NCBI GenBank assembly: GCA_964405465.1
Contig: CAYONZ010000055.1
Span: forward strand, 1 to 20,821
Length of the DNA: 20,821 nucleotides
From: CAYONZ01 sp964405465
GTDB taxonomy: Bacteria; Bdellovibrionota; Bdellovibrionia; Bdellovibrionales; JAMPXM01
Direction: 5' to 3'
Shown here: positions 6,360 through 13,412 of the stretch, one piece after another
Numbering within the stretch: the stretch's first letter is position 1
How the letters are laid out: each line of letters opens with the position of its first letter
Notes under the pieces: model-generated
What the model was told of the DNA's origin: nothing
The model's input: only the letters and a program-made list of their open reading frames with translations
Databases searched by the model: none
Position numbers and translations under genes: made by a program

Positions 6360-6980
6360 TCAGTAATAGCCAATAGCCGATATCGTGACGAGAGATCTCG
6401 CGTTGTTTTCAAATTTCGTATCTAAGCGCGCGCCAATATCTTGATTAAATGCGTACTCAGCGGCTACACCATATTGAATATGTGCCAAAACCTCTTTATC
6501 GTTATACAACGTATTGTTACCAAGTAGTTCCATCGCAAAGTTGTAACCTGCAGTGACTCCGAAACTGATTGCCTTATAACGAATTGCCTGTGCTTCTAGA
6601 CCAACATTCAAGGACTCTTCAGTTCTATTCATATTGCTCCCTAACAGTTCGACATTGCTGTCTTTGAAACTCATTTGCACGCTTGAAAAACCCGCGTTTA
6701 AAGAAAATGTGTTACCCAAAGATCGATGCACAGCAAGTGTCATACCATTGGACCGCTCAATGTTTGCATCCGAATATTTAGAGTAACCAATTTGTGTCTT
6801 CCACTTACTGATTGCCACAGGCTCTGCAGAAGACTTGTTAGCAGATTCAGAAATCTGATTAACACTCGCTGTTTCAGCAAGACCTTCTGCTGAAGCTATT
6901 GAGCTTCCCACACAAAAAATCAGCAACAATCCTGTCGCAGTAGAACTGAAAAAAGACTTTAATCGCAAACTATTAACCAT
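6360..6980 (-). CDS. Small outer-membrane beta-barrel protein
   Basis: This 206-residue protein starts with a clear signal peptide (about 1-31, core TATGLLLIFCVGSSIASA, cleavage after ASA). The mature part alternates polar and hydrophobic residues in short strands, for example KTQIGYSKYS, MTLAVHRSL, FSLNAGFSSVQMSF, LNVGLEAQAI, ISFGVTAGYNFA, AHIQYGVAAEYAF, GARLDTKFE and the final LVTISAIGYY. The aromatic end (YY) fits the C-terminal signal read by the BAM complex. About eight strands would fit an OmpA/OmpW-like small barrel with no added domain. The start ATG has GGGGGA close upstream. It is convergent with the FAD oxidase and downstream of the 7135-8217 gene on the same strand. Function unknown. 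Confidence 0.75.
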   Translation of the reverse strand: MVNSLRLKSFFSSTATGLLLIFCVGSSIASAEGLAETASVNQISESANKSSAEPVAISKWKTQIGYSKYSDANIERSNGMTLAVHRSLGNTFSLNAGFSSVQMSFKDSNVELLGSNMNRTEESLNVGLEAQAIRYKAISFGVTAGYNFAMELLGNNTLYNDKEVLAHIQYGVAAEYAFNQDIGARLDTKFENNARSLVTISAIGYY

Positions 6981-7050
6981 ACATCCCCCAATTAATTAAA
7001 TTTTATTTATTTGTGGTTACCTTAATTATCTAATCCTATCGCGTTCCGCC

Positions 7051-7068
7051 CCATCAACTTTTTGATGG
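7051..7068. repeat. Hairpin between two minus-strand genes
   Basis: CCATCAA (7051-7057) and TTGATGG (7062-7068) pair perfectly around CTTT. Outer C and G runs (CCGCCCC before, GGGGGGC after) could extend it. No T tract follows on the minus strand. It may end transcription of the 7135-8217 gene or structure the leader of the barrel gene. Confidence 0.5.
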
Positions 7069-7134
7069 TTTACGGGGGGCCAGGCTTGAAGCGTTTGCCA
7101 AGGACATAGACTTAGCTTCAATAGAAGCAGCTTT

Positions 7135-8217
7135 CTACCGGTAATGGTGACTTTCCCATCCTGGCGTACGTATAGCAAATTCTTCTAACCACCATTTCTC
7201 GTCAATTCCAGCAGTGTTGGATGGTAGGCATGTCAGTTGATCGTCTGCTTTAAAATCAATATTTGGATCATTCATGTCTGCTTTTGGAATTGCTTTAGAG
7301 AAAAAATCAACTCGTCCACCAGCAACAGTTTTAAATTGGACTTTAATCCCTGTTTCCATATCAATTGGACTAGCTTCCGAAATTCCAGCACCAAACCCCG
7401 CTTTAGGGCCCTGGGCGTCACTTTCCCTTTTTAAGCCCACATGGACCGACGAATCACTAGGGACAACGTAAAGCAACGTTGTGCCGAAAATCATGCGACC
7501 TTCAATTGTATCTACCTGAGCCACAACAAAACCGTCCTTCACATACAAAAAGAGTCGTGTTTGAGAAATGCCATTAATTACTTTTTTTGAAGTACAGCGA
7601 ACATACCATTCTGGTAAAGGTTCGACTTTAAAAACCTTACCAGCAAAGGTTGCCGCCGTTATACGTCTTGCGCGAACGGAATTTTCTTCTCCGTAAAAGC
7701 GCAGCATAGAGTAAATAGTTTCATGAAAAATAAGTGACGCCTTCGATGTTTCAGACATCGCATCCCAAATTTTCTTAACTATAAAAATTCGCCCCGAAGC
7801 ACTGTAGTTTGCTACCTGAATAAATGCACAGCCCGAAGGAGCACGAATGATTTCGTGTGAATCATCGATTGGAACCAAGGACACACTCTTAACAAATTTA
7901 ATATTATTTTGCGTTTTGTCTAACTCCTTCTCAAATTCTTCAGAAAAATCGAAGGTATCTAGACTACGGCTTTGCCTTATTCTCGCAACAGCATCACTTA
8001 ATTGTGCTTTATATGGCCGTTTGTCTTTAGGTGGAATCCAATCATATAAAATCCTACCTTCATATAGATCTAACATTTCCGCGGATTTGATCGACTTGTT
8101 CCCATTCAAGCAGACGACAGACCTTCCACCTCCACTGTCAACTCCACCCGACCCGAATGAGGCTATGGCCATAAAACAACCCGCCGCTGTCAAAAAAGCT
8201 AAAAGACTTAATCTCAT
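7135..8217 (-). CDS. Exported protein of unknown function with HExxY motif
   Basis: The start is the ATG at 8217, because AAGGAGGT lies 5 bases upstream and a signal peptide begins there (MRLSLLAFLTAAGCFMAIAS); the frame stays open further upstream but that part is not supported. The 360-residue protein has a Gly/Ser-rich mature N-terminus followed by RSVVCLNG and a LDLYEGRILYDW segment (about 49-60). Residues 162-172 read LIFHETIYSML, with His165-Glu166 and Tyr169, followed by NSVRARRIT. I associate this layout (GGG...VVC, LDLYE, HExxY, NS..R) with a group of exported Bdellovibrionales proteins of unknown function. HExxY is not the zincin HExxH motif, so protease activity should not be assumed. 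The C-terminal part appears strand-rich. Confidence 0.78.
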   Translation of the reverse strand: MRLSLLAFLTAAGCFMAIASFGSGGVDSGGGRSVVCLNGNKSIKSAEMLDLYEGRILYDWIPPKDKRPYKAQLSDAVARIRQSRSLDTFDFSEEFEKELDKTQNNIKFVKSVSLVPIDDSHEIIRAPSGCAFIQVANYSASGRIFIVKKIWDAMSETSKASLIFHETIYSMLRFYGEENSVRARRITAATFAGKVFKVEPLPEWYVRCTSKKVINGISQTRLFLYVKDGFVVAQVDTIEGRMIFGTTLLYVVPSDSSVHVGLKRESDAQGPKAGFGAGISEASPIDMETGIKVQFKTVAGGRVDFFSKAIPKADMNDPNIDFKADDQLTCLPSNTAGIDEKWWLEEFAIRTPGWESHHYR

Positions 8218-8222
8218 TTTAT

Positions 8223-8230
8223 ACCTCCTT
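8223..8230 (-). promoter_or_regulatory. Ribosome binding site that fixes the start at 8217
   Basis: On the minus strand AAGGAGGT stands 5 bases before the ATG at 8217. This near-perfect site overrides the longer open frame that reaches 8373. Confidence 0.85.
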
Positions 8231-8290
8231 GTAAAAATCTTGATACCACTGTTTGTAGTTTTGGTGAAGCAGACACCTCTGCATAGGTTT

Positions 8291-8319
8291 ATTAATTTAA
8301 ATATAATCTCTAATGTTAA
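8291..8319 (-). promoter_or_regulatory. Candidate promoter of the HExxY protein gene
   Basis: On the minus strand TTAACA (8319-8314) and ATTAAT (8296-8291) are separated by 17 bases within an A/T-rich stretch. This is about 75 bp upstream of the start codon. A plus-strand TATAAT (8302-8307), lacking a good -35 box, overlaps it and could serve the divergent gene. Confidence 0.3.
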
Positions 8320-8361
8320 CATTTTCGCTAATAAGAGTCGGCAGAGACAGAACTTGATCAA

Positions 8362-8709
8362 GTGATTCAGCAAAATTTTGGCAGAATGGCGCTGACCAAG
8401 TATTCTGCAAGCCTTGCGGGTAGAACACTCAGCTGGACCGCCAAAATAAGTTTTGTTTATCTGATCTACTGCCTGTATTCAGTTCAAACCTATTTTAACG
8501 ATTTGGGTCAGTTTCAAACTGATCTCGATGCACGTCAAGCCCAGCAGGTTGAGAGAATCATCGAGCACTCCCTTGATCTTTCTCCTCGAGAGGTCGTGAA
8601 GGCACTCAATGAACAAGAATGGCACGATCCAAAGTTAAAAGACTTAGTTCGCTCTTTGGCTCTTCCCAAGCAGCAAACGAATTTGCACGAAGTTGCAAAA
8701 GACAAATGA
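8362..8709 (+). CDS. Small single-pass membrane protein, unknown
   Basis: From the GTG at 8362 the protein has 115 residues; an ATG at 8386 would give 107. Neither has a clear Shine-Dalgarno sequence. One hydrophobic segment (about 27-46, AKISFVYLIYCLYSVQTYF) is followed by a charged helix-rich tail with LDARQAQQVERIIEHSL and LSPREVVKALNEQEW. The short N-terminus contains K and R, so it probably lies in the cytoplasm with the helical tail outside. It ends 9 bp before the convergent arfB stop. No family recognised. Confidence 0.6.
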   Translation: MIQQNFGRMALTKYSASLAGRTLSWTAKISFVYLIYCLYSVQTYFNDLGQFQTDLDARQAQQVERIIEHSLDLSPREVVKALNEQEWHDPKLKDLVRSLALPKQQTNLHEVAKDK

Positions 8710-8718
8710 GCACACCCC

Positions 8719-9141
8719 CTAATCCTGCCAGTCTTTTTTTTGTCTTCCGCGTTTTTTCTCACTTTCCACACGCTTGGTTTGCAAACGCTTCTCTTTTGAA
8801 CTGCGTGTAGGTCGAGTGGCTAATCGTTTTTTAGGTATAAACAAAGCTTCTTTAAGAATAGATCGCAGCTTTTCGATACAATCTTTTTCGTTTTGTGGTT
8901 GATCACGAAATTTCTGACTACGCACCAAGAGATCACCCTCGTTGGTCAGGCGTGAGGCAAGCTTTGCTTCAAGACGTTCTCGTTGTACCGGCTGCATGCT
9001 TTGATTGGCATACAGATTCCAGCGAAGAACGGCGCAAGAATTCGTTTTATTGACATTCTGACCCCCGGGCCCCGAACTTCGCACAAAGGTAAAATGCAAC
9101 TCATACTGATAAATTCGAAAGCCAGGAACAATCTCAATCAT
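8719..9141 (-). CDS. arfB: ArfB-type peptidyl-tRNA hydrolase for stalled ribosomes
   Basis: ArfB (YaeJ) enters ribosomes stalled at the 3' end of broken mRNA and frees the peptide from tRNA without a stop codon. From the ATG at 9141 the protein is 140 residues, the same length as Escherichia coli ArfB. It has the release-factor catalytic loop SSGPGGQNVNKTNS with GGQ at 26-28, and no stop-codon recognition domains. The basic C-terminal tail that threads into the empty mRNA channel is present (KKRLATRPTRSSKEKR and the Lys/Arg-rich end KKRGRQKKDW). GAGG at 9150-9153 is spaced 8 bases from the ATG, so the open frame further upstream is left out. It overlaps nothing and converges with the small membrane gene. 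Confidence 0.92.
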   Translation of the reverse strand: MIEIVPGFRIYQYELHFTFVRSSGPGGQNVNKTNSCAVLRWNLYANQSMQPVQRERLEAKLASRLTNEGDLLVRSQKFRDQPQNEKDCIEKLRSILKEALFIPKKRLATRPTRSSKEKRLQTKRVESEKKRGRQKKDWQD

Positions 9142-9296
9142 GCCAACCGCCTCAACCACTGCTTGAACCACTGGCTCCACTACAGCCTTAATTTTTTATT
9201 TAATTGCAGTCCCAGTATTTTCTCAGTGTAAAAAACACTTGTGACATGCGCAAGTGTGAGTTGATCCACACCATGCACTTCGCCCGGACATTGCGC
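9142..9296. other. Spacer upstream of arfB
   Basis: This A/T-rich spacer holds the arfB ribosome binding site (GAGG, 9150-9153), a short imperfect direct repeat (AACCACTG twice near 9154-9176), and a minus-strand terminator (9230-9257). A promoter for arfB should lie here but no convincing boxes were found. Confidence 0.4.
9230..9257 (-). terminator. Rho-independent terminator on the minus strand
   Basis: On the minus strand ACACTTG and CAAGTGT form a perfect 7-bp stem around a 9-base loop, directly followed by six T. It lies about 40 bp after the stop of the 9297-9491 frame and upstream of arfB, so it implies a transcript that ends here. Confidence 0.7.
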
Positions 9297-9491
9297 TCAT
9301 TTCGGCCCTTCAAGAACTACAAACAGCTTTTCATTTTCAGAAGTGGCGGATGGAAACTTTGTCCCTGATATTACCAGTGGCTTGCCTAACCAAACCGCAA
9401 AATGGTCTGGTATTTTAATATCGATCCCATGCCCGATCAGGCGGAAAATAGGTCGGGGGCATCCAATAAAATCTGTCGAACTTTTTGACAT
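9297..9491 (-). CDS. Possible small protein, unknown
   Basis: This 64-codon frame reads from an ATG at 9491 to a TGA at 9297. The protein is well mixed in composition, with a strand-rich middle (RPIFRLIGHGIDIKIPDHF, then KPLVISGT and KLFVVLEG). No signal peptide or family is recognised, and no clear Shine-Dalgarno sequence precedes the ATG. The main support is a good terminator on the same strand about 40 bp downstream (9230-9257) that fits no other gene. It overlaps the plus-strand promoter candidate for the next gene. It could be a remnant of a longer gene. Confidence 0.42.
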   Translation of the reverse strand: MSKSSTDFIGCPRPIFRLIGHGIDIKIPDHFAVWLGKPLVISGTKFPSATSENEKLFVVLEGPK

Positions 9492-9511
9492 CTAAATAAA
9501 ATTTCTATACT
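9485..9511 (+). promoter_or_regulatory. Candidate promoter for the 9583 gene
   Basis: A perfect TTGACA (9485-9490) is followed after 15 bases by TATACT (9506-9511). The spacing is short of the ideal 17. The start of transcription would lie about 65 bases before the ATG at 9583. Confidence 0.45.
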
Positions 9512-9582
9512 CCTGCATTTCACTTTTGTTTTTCACTCCATCCTATTATTATGATCCAACTTAAAATTTCTCGGAGGTTTAA

Positions 9583-10032
9583 ATGAACTCTCGTCATACA
9601 AAAATAGCAATGGTCGGATTGTTAACGGTTGCATCTCTGGTCGCCAATGCGGCCGGAACTAGAAAGGCAAATCGTCAAAATATCCAATCTGACACAATCG
9701 GAAAATGTGTTAATAGTGACAAATATCGAATTGAATTGGCTAATCAAGCCAATGACTTTTATGGCAAAAGACCGTTTTCCAGGGTCGTACTAGTCGATAG
9801 CACAAATCCAAATTCATACTTTATTGCAATGTTTGATCGGCTGGGAATCTTTTCTCCAACGGTAACCTCATCATTAGATGACAACATGATCGCTCGATTT
9901 CAAAAGGTTTTGACTGGGGAGCTAGTCGTATGCAATGCGGATTCTACCCAACTAGGAAAGGCGCAGTTGAATTGGATATTGAAATATCACCAGATGAATC
10001 CACAATTTTCGAACGGCGGCAAAATTCCATAA
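9583..10032 (+). CDS. Small exported protein, unknown
   Basis: The protein has 149 residues and starts at an ATG with GGAGG 5 bases upstream (9573-9577). A signal peptide is clear (about 1-24, core IAMVGLLTVASLVANA). The mature protein has two cysteines (IGKCVNS near 42 and LVVCNAD near 117) that could pair in the periplasm, and a strand-turn pattern such as SRVVLVDSTNPNSYFIAMF. No family recognised. It has its own candidate promoter and terminator, so it is probably transcribed alone. Confidence 0.75.
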   Translation: MNSRHTKIAMVGLLTVASLVANAAGTRKANRQNIQSDTIGKCVNSDKYRIELANQANDFYGKRPFSRVVLVDSTNPNSYFIAMFDRLGIFSPTVTSSLDDNMIARFQKVLTGELVVCNADSTQLGKAQLNWILKYHQMNPQFSNGGKIP

Positions 10033-10088
10033 TGTTCTTGCTCTGTTTTTTGAATTCAAATCCAACCTTAGATGCGCATGTAAAACAA

Positions 10089-10125
10089 AAAAGCCCAGCT
10101 GAACAAACAGACTGGGCTTTTCTTT
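10089..10125. terminator. Bidirectional terminator between the exported protein gene and gltA
   Basis: AAAAGCCCAG (10089-10098) and CTGGGCTTTT (10112-10121) form a perfect 10-bp stem. T-rich sequence follows on the plus strand and on the minus strand, so it can stop transcripts from both convergent genes. A second smaller hairpin (GCCGA...TCGGC) follows at about 10130-10154. Confidence 0.85.
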
Positions 10126-10199
10126 TGGCGCCGAGCTCTCAACGAGTCGGCATTCATTAACCAGGCTTTCACCAAACCTGGCTAGCTTGCGCCAAACGC

Positions 10200-11483
10200 T
10201 TAGCGCTTGGTGATTTCGACGTACTCTTTATTAACCGCACCCGTGTAGATTTGGCGCGGCCGAGAAATCTTCGTCTCTTTGGTCTCACGCATTTCTTTCC
10301 ATTGAGCGAGCCAACCTGGCATGCGACCCAAAGCAAACATCACCGTAAACATATTGGTCGGAATACCTATCGCGCGGTAAATGATGCCTGAATAGAAATC
10401 AACGTTCGGATAAAGATTGCGTGATTTGAAATAATCGTCAGCCAAAGCTTCTTGCTCCAAGCCCTTTGCGATATCAAGAAGAGGATCTTTAACACCCAGC
10501 TGGGTCAAAACAATATCGCAAGCTTTCTTGATGATCTTCGCTCGAGGATCAAAGTTTTTGTAAACGCGATGACCAAAACCCATCAATCTAAAATCATCGT
10601 TCTTATCTTTCGCTCGCGCCAAGGCTTTTTTGTGATCGCCACCCGACTTCTGAATCACTTCGAGCATCTCTAAAACTTCTTGGTTCGCTCCACCATGTAG
10701 CGGCCCCCAAAGGGCGTCAATTCCAGCTGAGATTGCCGCAAAAACAGAAGCGTTCGACGAACCCACTACCCGAACAGTCGACGTCGAACAATTTTGTTCA
10801 TGGTCAGCGTGCAAGATCAAAAGTACATCGAGTGCCCGAGCGACGTCTTGATTCAATTTAAATCCAGGTTGACCAGAAAACATCATATTCAAAAAATCTT
10901 CGCAGTAAGAAAGCGAAGGGTTAGATGCCACCGGAGCCAAACCATGAGCCACACGATATTGTTGGGCTGACAAAACCTTGTAGAGACCCAACATCAAAGC
11001 AATGACTTCATTTTTTTCTTCAGTCGAGGGGTTTGGATTGCTCAACTGCGGATATTCTGCGGAAAGCGCAACAGTAATTGCTGACATCACCGCCATCGGA
11101 TGCGCCGATTTCGGAAAAGCCGCGATAATTTTTTGAATAAACTCTGGCACCTTGTTAAACGAGGCCACCTTCTGTTCAAAGGCAGTTAGCTCGGCTTTGT
11201 TGGGAAGCTTGTTCCACACCAGAAGATAAGCCACTTCTAAAAATGTTGATTTCTCTGCCAACTGCTCAATCGGATAACCACGGTATTTTAAAATACCTTT
11301 TTCACCATCAAGAAAAGTGATGGCTGAGGCACATGAACCCGTATTCATGAAACCATGATCGATTGTAATATAGCCTGTATCTGCACGAAGCTTAGCAATA
11401 TCAATTGCCTTCTCACTCTCAGTGCCAACTAGAACGGGATATTCAAGGGTTTTTCCATCAACTTCAATTTTGATAGTGGACAT
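10200..11483 (-). CDS. gltA: Citrate synthase (hexameric, type II)
   Basis: Citrate synthase condenses acetyl-CoA with oxaloacetate to start the TCA cycle in the cytoplasm. The protein has 427 residues, the same as Escherichia coli GltA, with an N-terminal extension domain followed by the GFMNTGSCAS and FLDGEKGILKYRGYP blocks. Catalytic residues are in place: His263 in GPLHGGANQ, His305 in MGFGHRVYK and Asp362 in NVDFYSG. The HADHEQN block lies at 225-231. The N-terminal domain suggests the NADH-sensitive type. The start is supported by GGAGG (11493-11497) 9 bases upstream. It lies downstream of the SpoIIE-like gene on the same strand but has a good promoter of its own at the end of that gene. 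Confidence 0.98.
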   Translation of the reverse strand: MSTIKIEVDGKTLEYPVLVGTESEKAIDIAKLRADTGYITIDHGFMNTGSCASAITFLDGEKGILKYRGYPIEQLAEKSTFLEVAYLLVWNKLPNKAELTAFEQKVASFNKVPEFIQKIIAAFPKSAHPMAVMSAITVALSAEYPQLSNPNPSTEEKNEVIALMLGLYKVLSAQQYRVAHGLAPVASNPSLSYCEDFLNMMFSGQPGFKLNQDVARALDVLLILHADHEQNCSTSTVRVVGSSNASVFAAISAGIDALWGPLHGGANQEVLEMLEVIQKSGGDHKKALARAKDKNDDFRLMGFGHRVYKNFDPRAKIIKKACDIVLTQLGVKDPLLDIAKGLEQEALADDYFKSRNLYPNVDFYSGIIYRAIGIPTNMFTVMFALGRMPGWLAQWKEMRETKETKISRPRQIYTGAVNKEYVEITKR

Positions 11484-11516
11484 AAAGATTTTCCTCCGAC
11501 GATGTGCGAATAAATT

Positions 11517-11545
11517 TTTATAGCATCGACACTCTATTGATCCAA
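11517..11545 (-). promoter_or_regulatory. Candidate gltA promoter
   Basis: On the minus strand TTGGAT (11545-11540) and TATAAA (11522-11517) are spaced 17 bases apart. The -35 box overlaps the last codons of the upstream gene. Transcription would start near 11510, giving a leader of about 27 bases with the ribosome binding site inside. Confidence 0.5.
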
Positions 11546-12439
11546 GCTCTTCGCGAGCTTGATAACGCGGTCTTTCACCTCGGCAACAATGACCGTTAAA
11601 TCTTGCGGATAATCTTTTCCCTGACTGAACTTTTCGACCTGAAAAAGAATCTCATTACGAAGCTCATGTACCCCGGTTTTGGGTGCAGACAAAACAGCCT
11701 TGTAAAGGCGATCCTCACCAAAAGAATCTCCCTTAGGATTCTGTGCTTTGACCACCCCTTGAGTGCATAAGATCAAGCGGTCCCGGGGATTCAGCGAAAA
11801 TTCTTGTAAAGCAAATGTTTGCGAAAAGTTCGAGCTAAAAGGAGCCGTCTTAAAATCGATTCTTTCGACTTTGTTGTCTCCGTAACGATACAGCAGCGCG
11901 ATATATTGCCCCACACCGCTGCAACTCAAAGAAAAATTTCGGCGATCAACAACACAATAAAAGATGTGAGCCAGATCATCACCTTTAATATTCGCAATTA
12001 ATTCTTTGGCCAAAAGTTCGAGCACGCGGTCGGCAGCCAGACCCTTGCGTGCCTCGAGTTGGCCGGTTAACTTGAGTAAGACACTCATCAAGAGCGCTGA
12101 CATTCCGTACCCACTCGAGTTGGCCATAACAATTCCGAAACGAAATTTATCTTCGTGTTCAAAAATGTCAAAATAGTCACCACCTGAGATCATGCTCGCA
12201 ATAAATTTAGTGCTAAATTCAAATCCAGGAATATTCGGAAACTCCGTCGGCACCAACGATTTTTGAATGAGGCTGGCCACCCGAACTTGCTCTTGAATCT
12301 GCGAAATAAGCTTTTCAATTTGCGTGTTGGCCTGCCGAACTTGGTCCTTGTAGGTCTGTAAGTCACGCTCACGATCTTGAAGTTCACTCTCCAAATCCTG
12401 AATGCGTTTTTCTAAGGCTGCGACTTCTTTTATAGACAT
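11534..12439 (-). CDS. Coiled-coil SpoIIE/RsbU-like protein with substituted metal ligands
   Basis: From the ATG at 12439 the protein has 301 residues: a coiled coil (about 1-58, many E/Q/R heptads) and a SpoIIE/PP2C-type domain. RsbU-like enzymes dephosphorylate anti-anti-sigma factors. The domain entry QKSLVPTEFPNIPGFEF and SGGDYFDIFE match the family. Two other metal-binding motifs do not: the usual ADVSGHG is ANSSGYG and the usual TDGxxE is TQGVVK. The last motif (QDLTVIV) keeps its Asp. Loss of two Asp ligands suggests a weak or dead phosphatase used as a binding or sensing domain. A frame open to 12535 offers earlier starts, but AAGGAG and a promoter sit directly before 12439; the ribosome binding site is only 1 base from the ATG, so the start is not certain. 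gltA follows 50 bp downstream. Confidence 0.8.
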   Translation of the reverse strand: MSIKEVAALEKRIQDLESELQDRERDLQTYKDQVRQANTQIEKLISQIQEQVRVASLIQKSLVPTEFPNIPGFEFSTKFIASMISGGDYFDIFEHEDKFRFGIVMANSSGYGMSALLMSVLLKLTGQLEARKGLAADRVLELLAKELIANIKGDDLAHIFYCVVDRRNFSLSCSGVGQYIALLYRYGDNKVERIDFKTAPFSSNFSQTFALQEFSLNPRDRLILCTQGVVKAQNPKGDSFGEDRLYKAVLSAPKTGVHELRNEILFQVEKFSQGKDYPQDLTVIVAEVKDRVIKLAKSLDQ

Positions 12440-12448
12440 GCTCCTTAA

Positions 12449-12477
12449 ATTGTCATTGGGGGCTAAGAGCCTGTCAA
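12449..12477 (-). promoter_or_regulatory. Candidate promoter of the SpoIIE-like gene
   Basis: On the minus strand a perfect TTGACA (12477-12472) is followed after 17 bases by GACAAT (12454-12449), 9 bases before the ATG at 12439. Transcription from it would begin within a few bases of the start codon, giving an almost leaderless mRNA, and would exclude the longer open frame. Confidence 0.45.
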
Positions 12478-12605
12478 AACATAAACTCCCCGACTGGCCC
12501 CCAGCCATTCCTAAACCGGTATGAGCCGCGGTCACCCATAAACGCAGAGCGTTCGCATTGAAGACCCTGCTTGCAACTCCCCATGGGCCAAGCTAATCCG
12601 ATGGC

Positions 12606-13312
12606 ATGACTTGGCTAGACACAGAAATAGAGCATCACGACTATCGTCCAAGCCCGACTCAGGACTTGTACTTTCAGAACGAAGTGCCACCACAACATCG
12701 TGATGTGTTTTTGCGTATCAGTCGCATTGGAGCCCAGGTTTTTGCACAGATATCTGAAACAACCTCAGAATCAGTTCAAAGCTTTAACCCGTCCAAACCA
12801 AAGAGCCAGGCCGCGTTGCCAAGCTCTGGTTCAAAGACTGTTGCACCGACCGACAGCCATTTTGAATGGTTGCAAAGACGCATGAATTTTTTGGTCTACG
12901 ACTGGAAGTCTCTTGGATTGCTCGCATTGAAGTCTTCAGACACCGAGGGAGATGCATCACTCCAACCTCTTGGGCCTGGCACGGCGTGGTCAATTTTAAG
13001 AAACCTATCAAATTTTCTCTTTAAACAAAAAAAGTTCATCGCAAAATTATCATCCGAAAATCCTGATGATCTTTTCTTTGAAAAGATTTTTGCCCAACGC
13101 GAAGGTCATGTTCACGCCATCGCCATCATTTACGGTATTTTGGCCGAGTCGATGGGTTTAAATTTGAACCACGTTCACCTACACCCTTTGGGTCTTTTGA
13201 AATTTACTCATCTTGATCAAACATTTTTTATTGATCTCACACAAAACGGCGAGCTGCTCAGCAGTCAGCAGGTTCTCGAGAGAATGCATCAAAGCGTTGC
13301 TTCTGAAAACCC
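12606..13312 (+). CDS. SirB1-like (transglutaminase-like fold) protein, cut by the assembly gap
   Basis: About 235 residues are visible before the run of N begins. The second half resembles the SirB1/transglutaminase-like family: SILRNLSNFLF (129-139), FFEKIFAQREGHVHAIAII (157-175), then GILAESMGLNL (177-187), HVHLHPLGLLKF and FFIDLTQNGELLS (207-219). This follows the SirB1 pattern of R-x-G-x-P/H...aiiY..la..lGl...gv..Pgh..v....ifIDp..gG..l. The first 100 residues are poorly conserved and low in recognisable motifs. The start ATG has no clear Shine-Dalgarno sequence. It is divergent from the SpoIIE-like gene and converges with rsmJ. The C-terminus lies in or beyond the gap. Confidence 0.68.
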
Positions 13313-13412
13313 NNNNNNNNNNNNNNNNNNNNNNNNNNNNNNNNNNNNNNNNNNNNNNNNNNNNNNNNNNNNNNNNNNNNNNNNNNNNNNNNNNNNNNNN
13401 NNNNNNNNNNNN
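13313..13412. other. Assembly gap, 100 N
   Basis: Exactly 100 N separate the ends of two convergent genes. A round value usually marks a scaffold gap of unknown true size. Frames that read across it are artefacts. The 3' ends of the SirB1-like gene and rsmJ, any terminator and possibly further genes are missing here. Confidence 0.98.

Noticed and set aside
8218..8373. A longer N-terminus for the HExxY protein.
   Set aside because: It would place a signal peptide in the middle of the protein, and a near-perfect ribosome binding site stands before the ATG at 8217.
9142..9180. An extended arfB start at 9180.
   Set aside because: The ATG at 9141 aligns with the family start and has a well-spaced GAGG.
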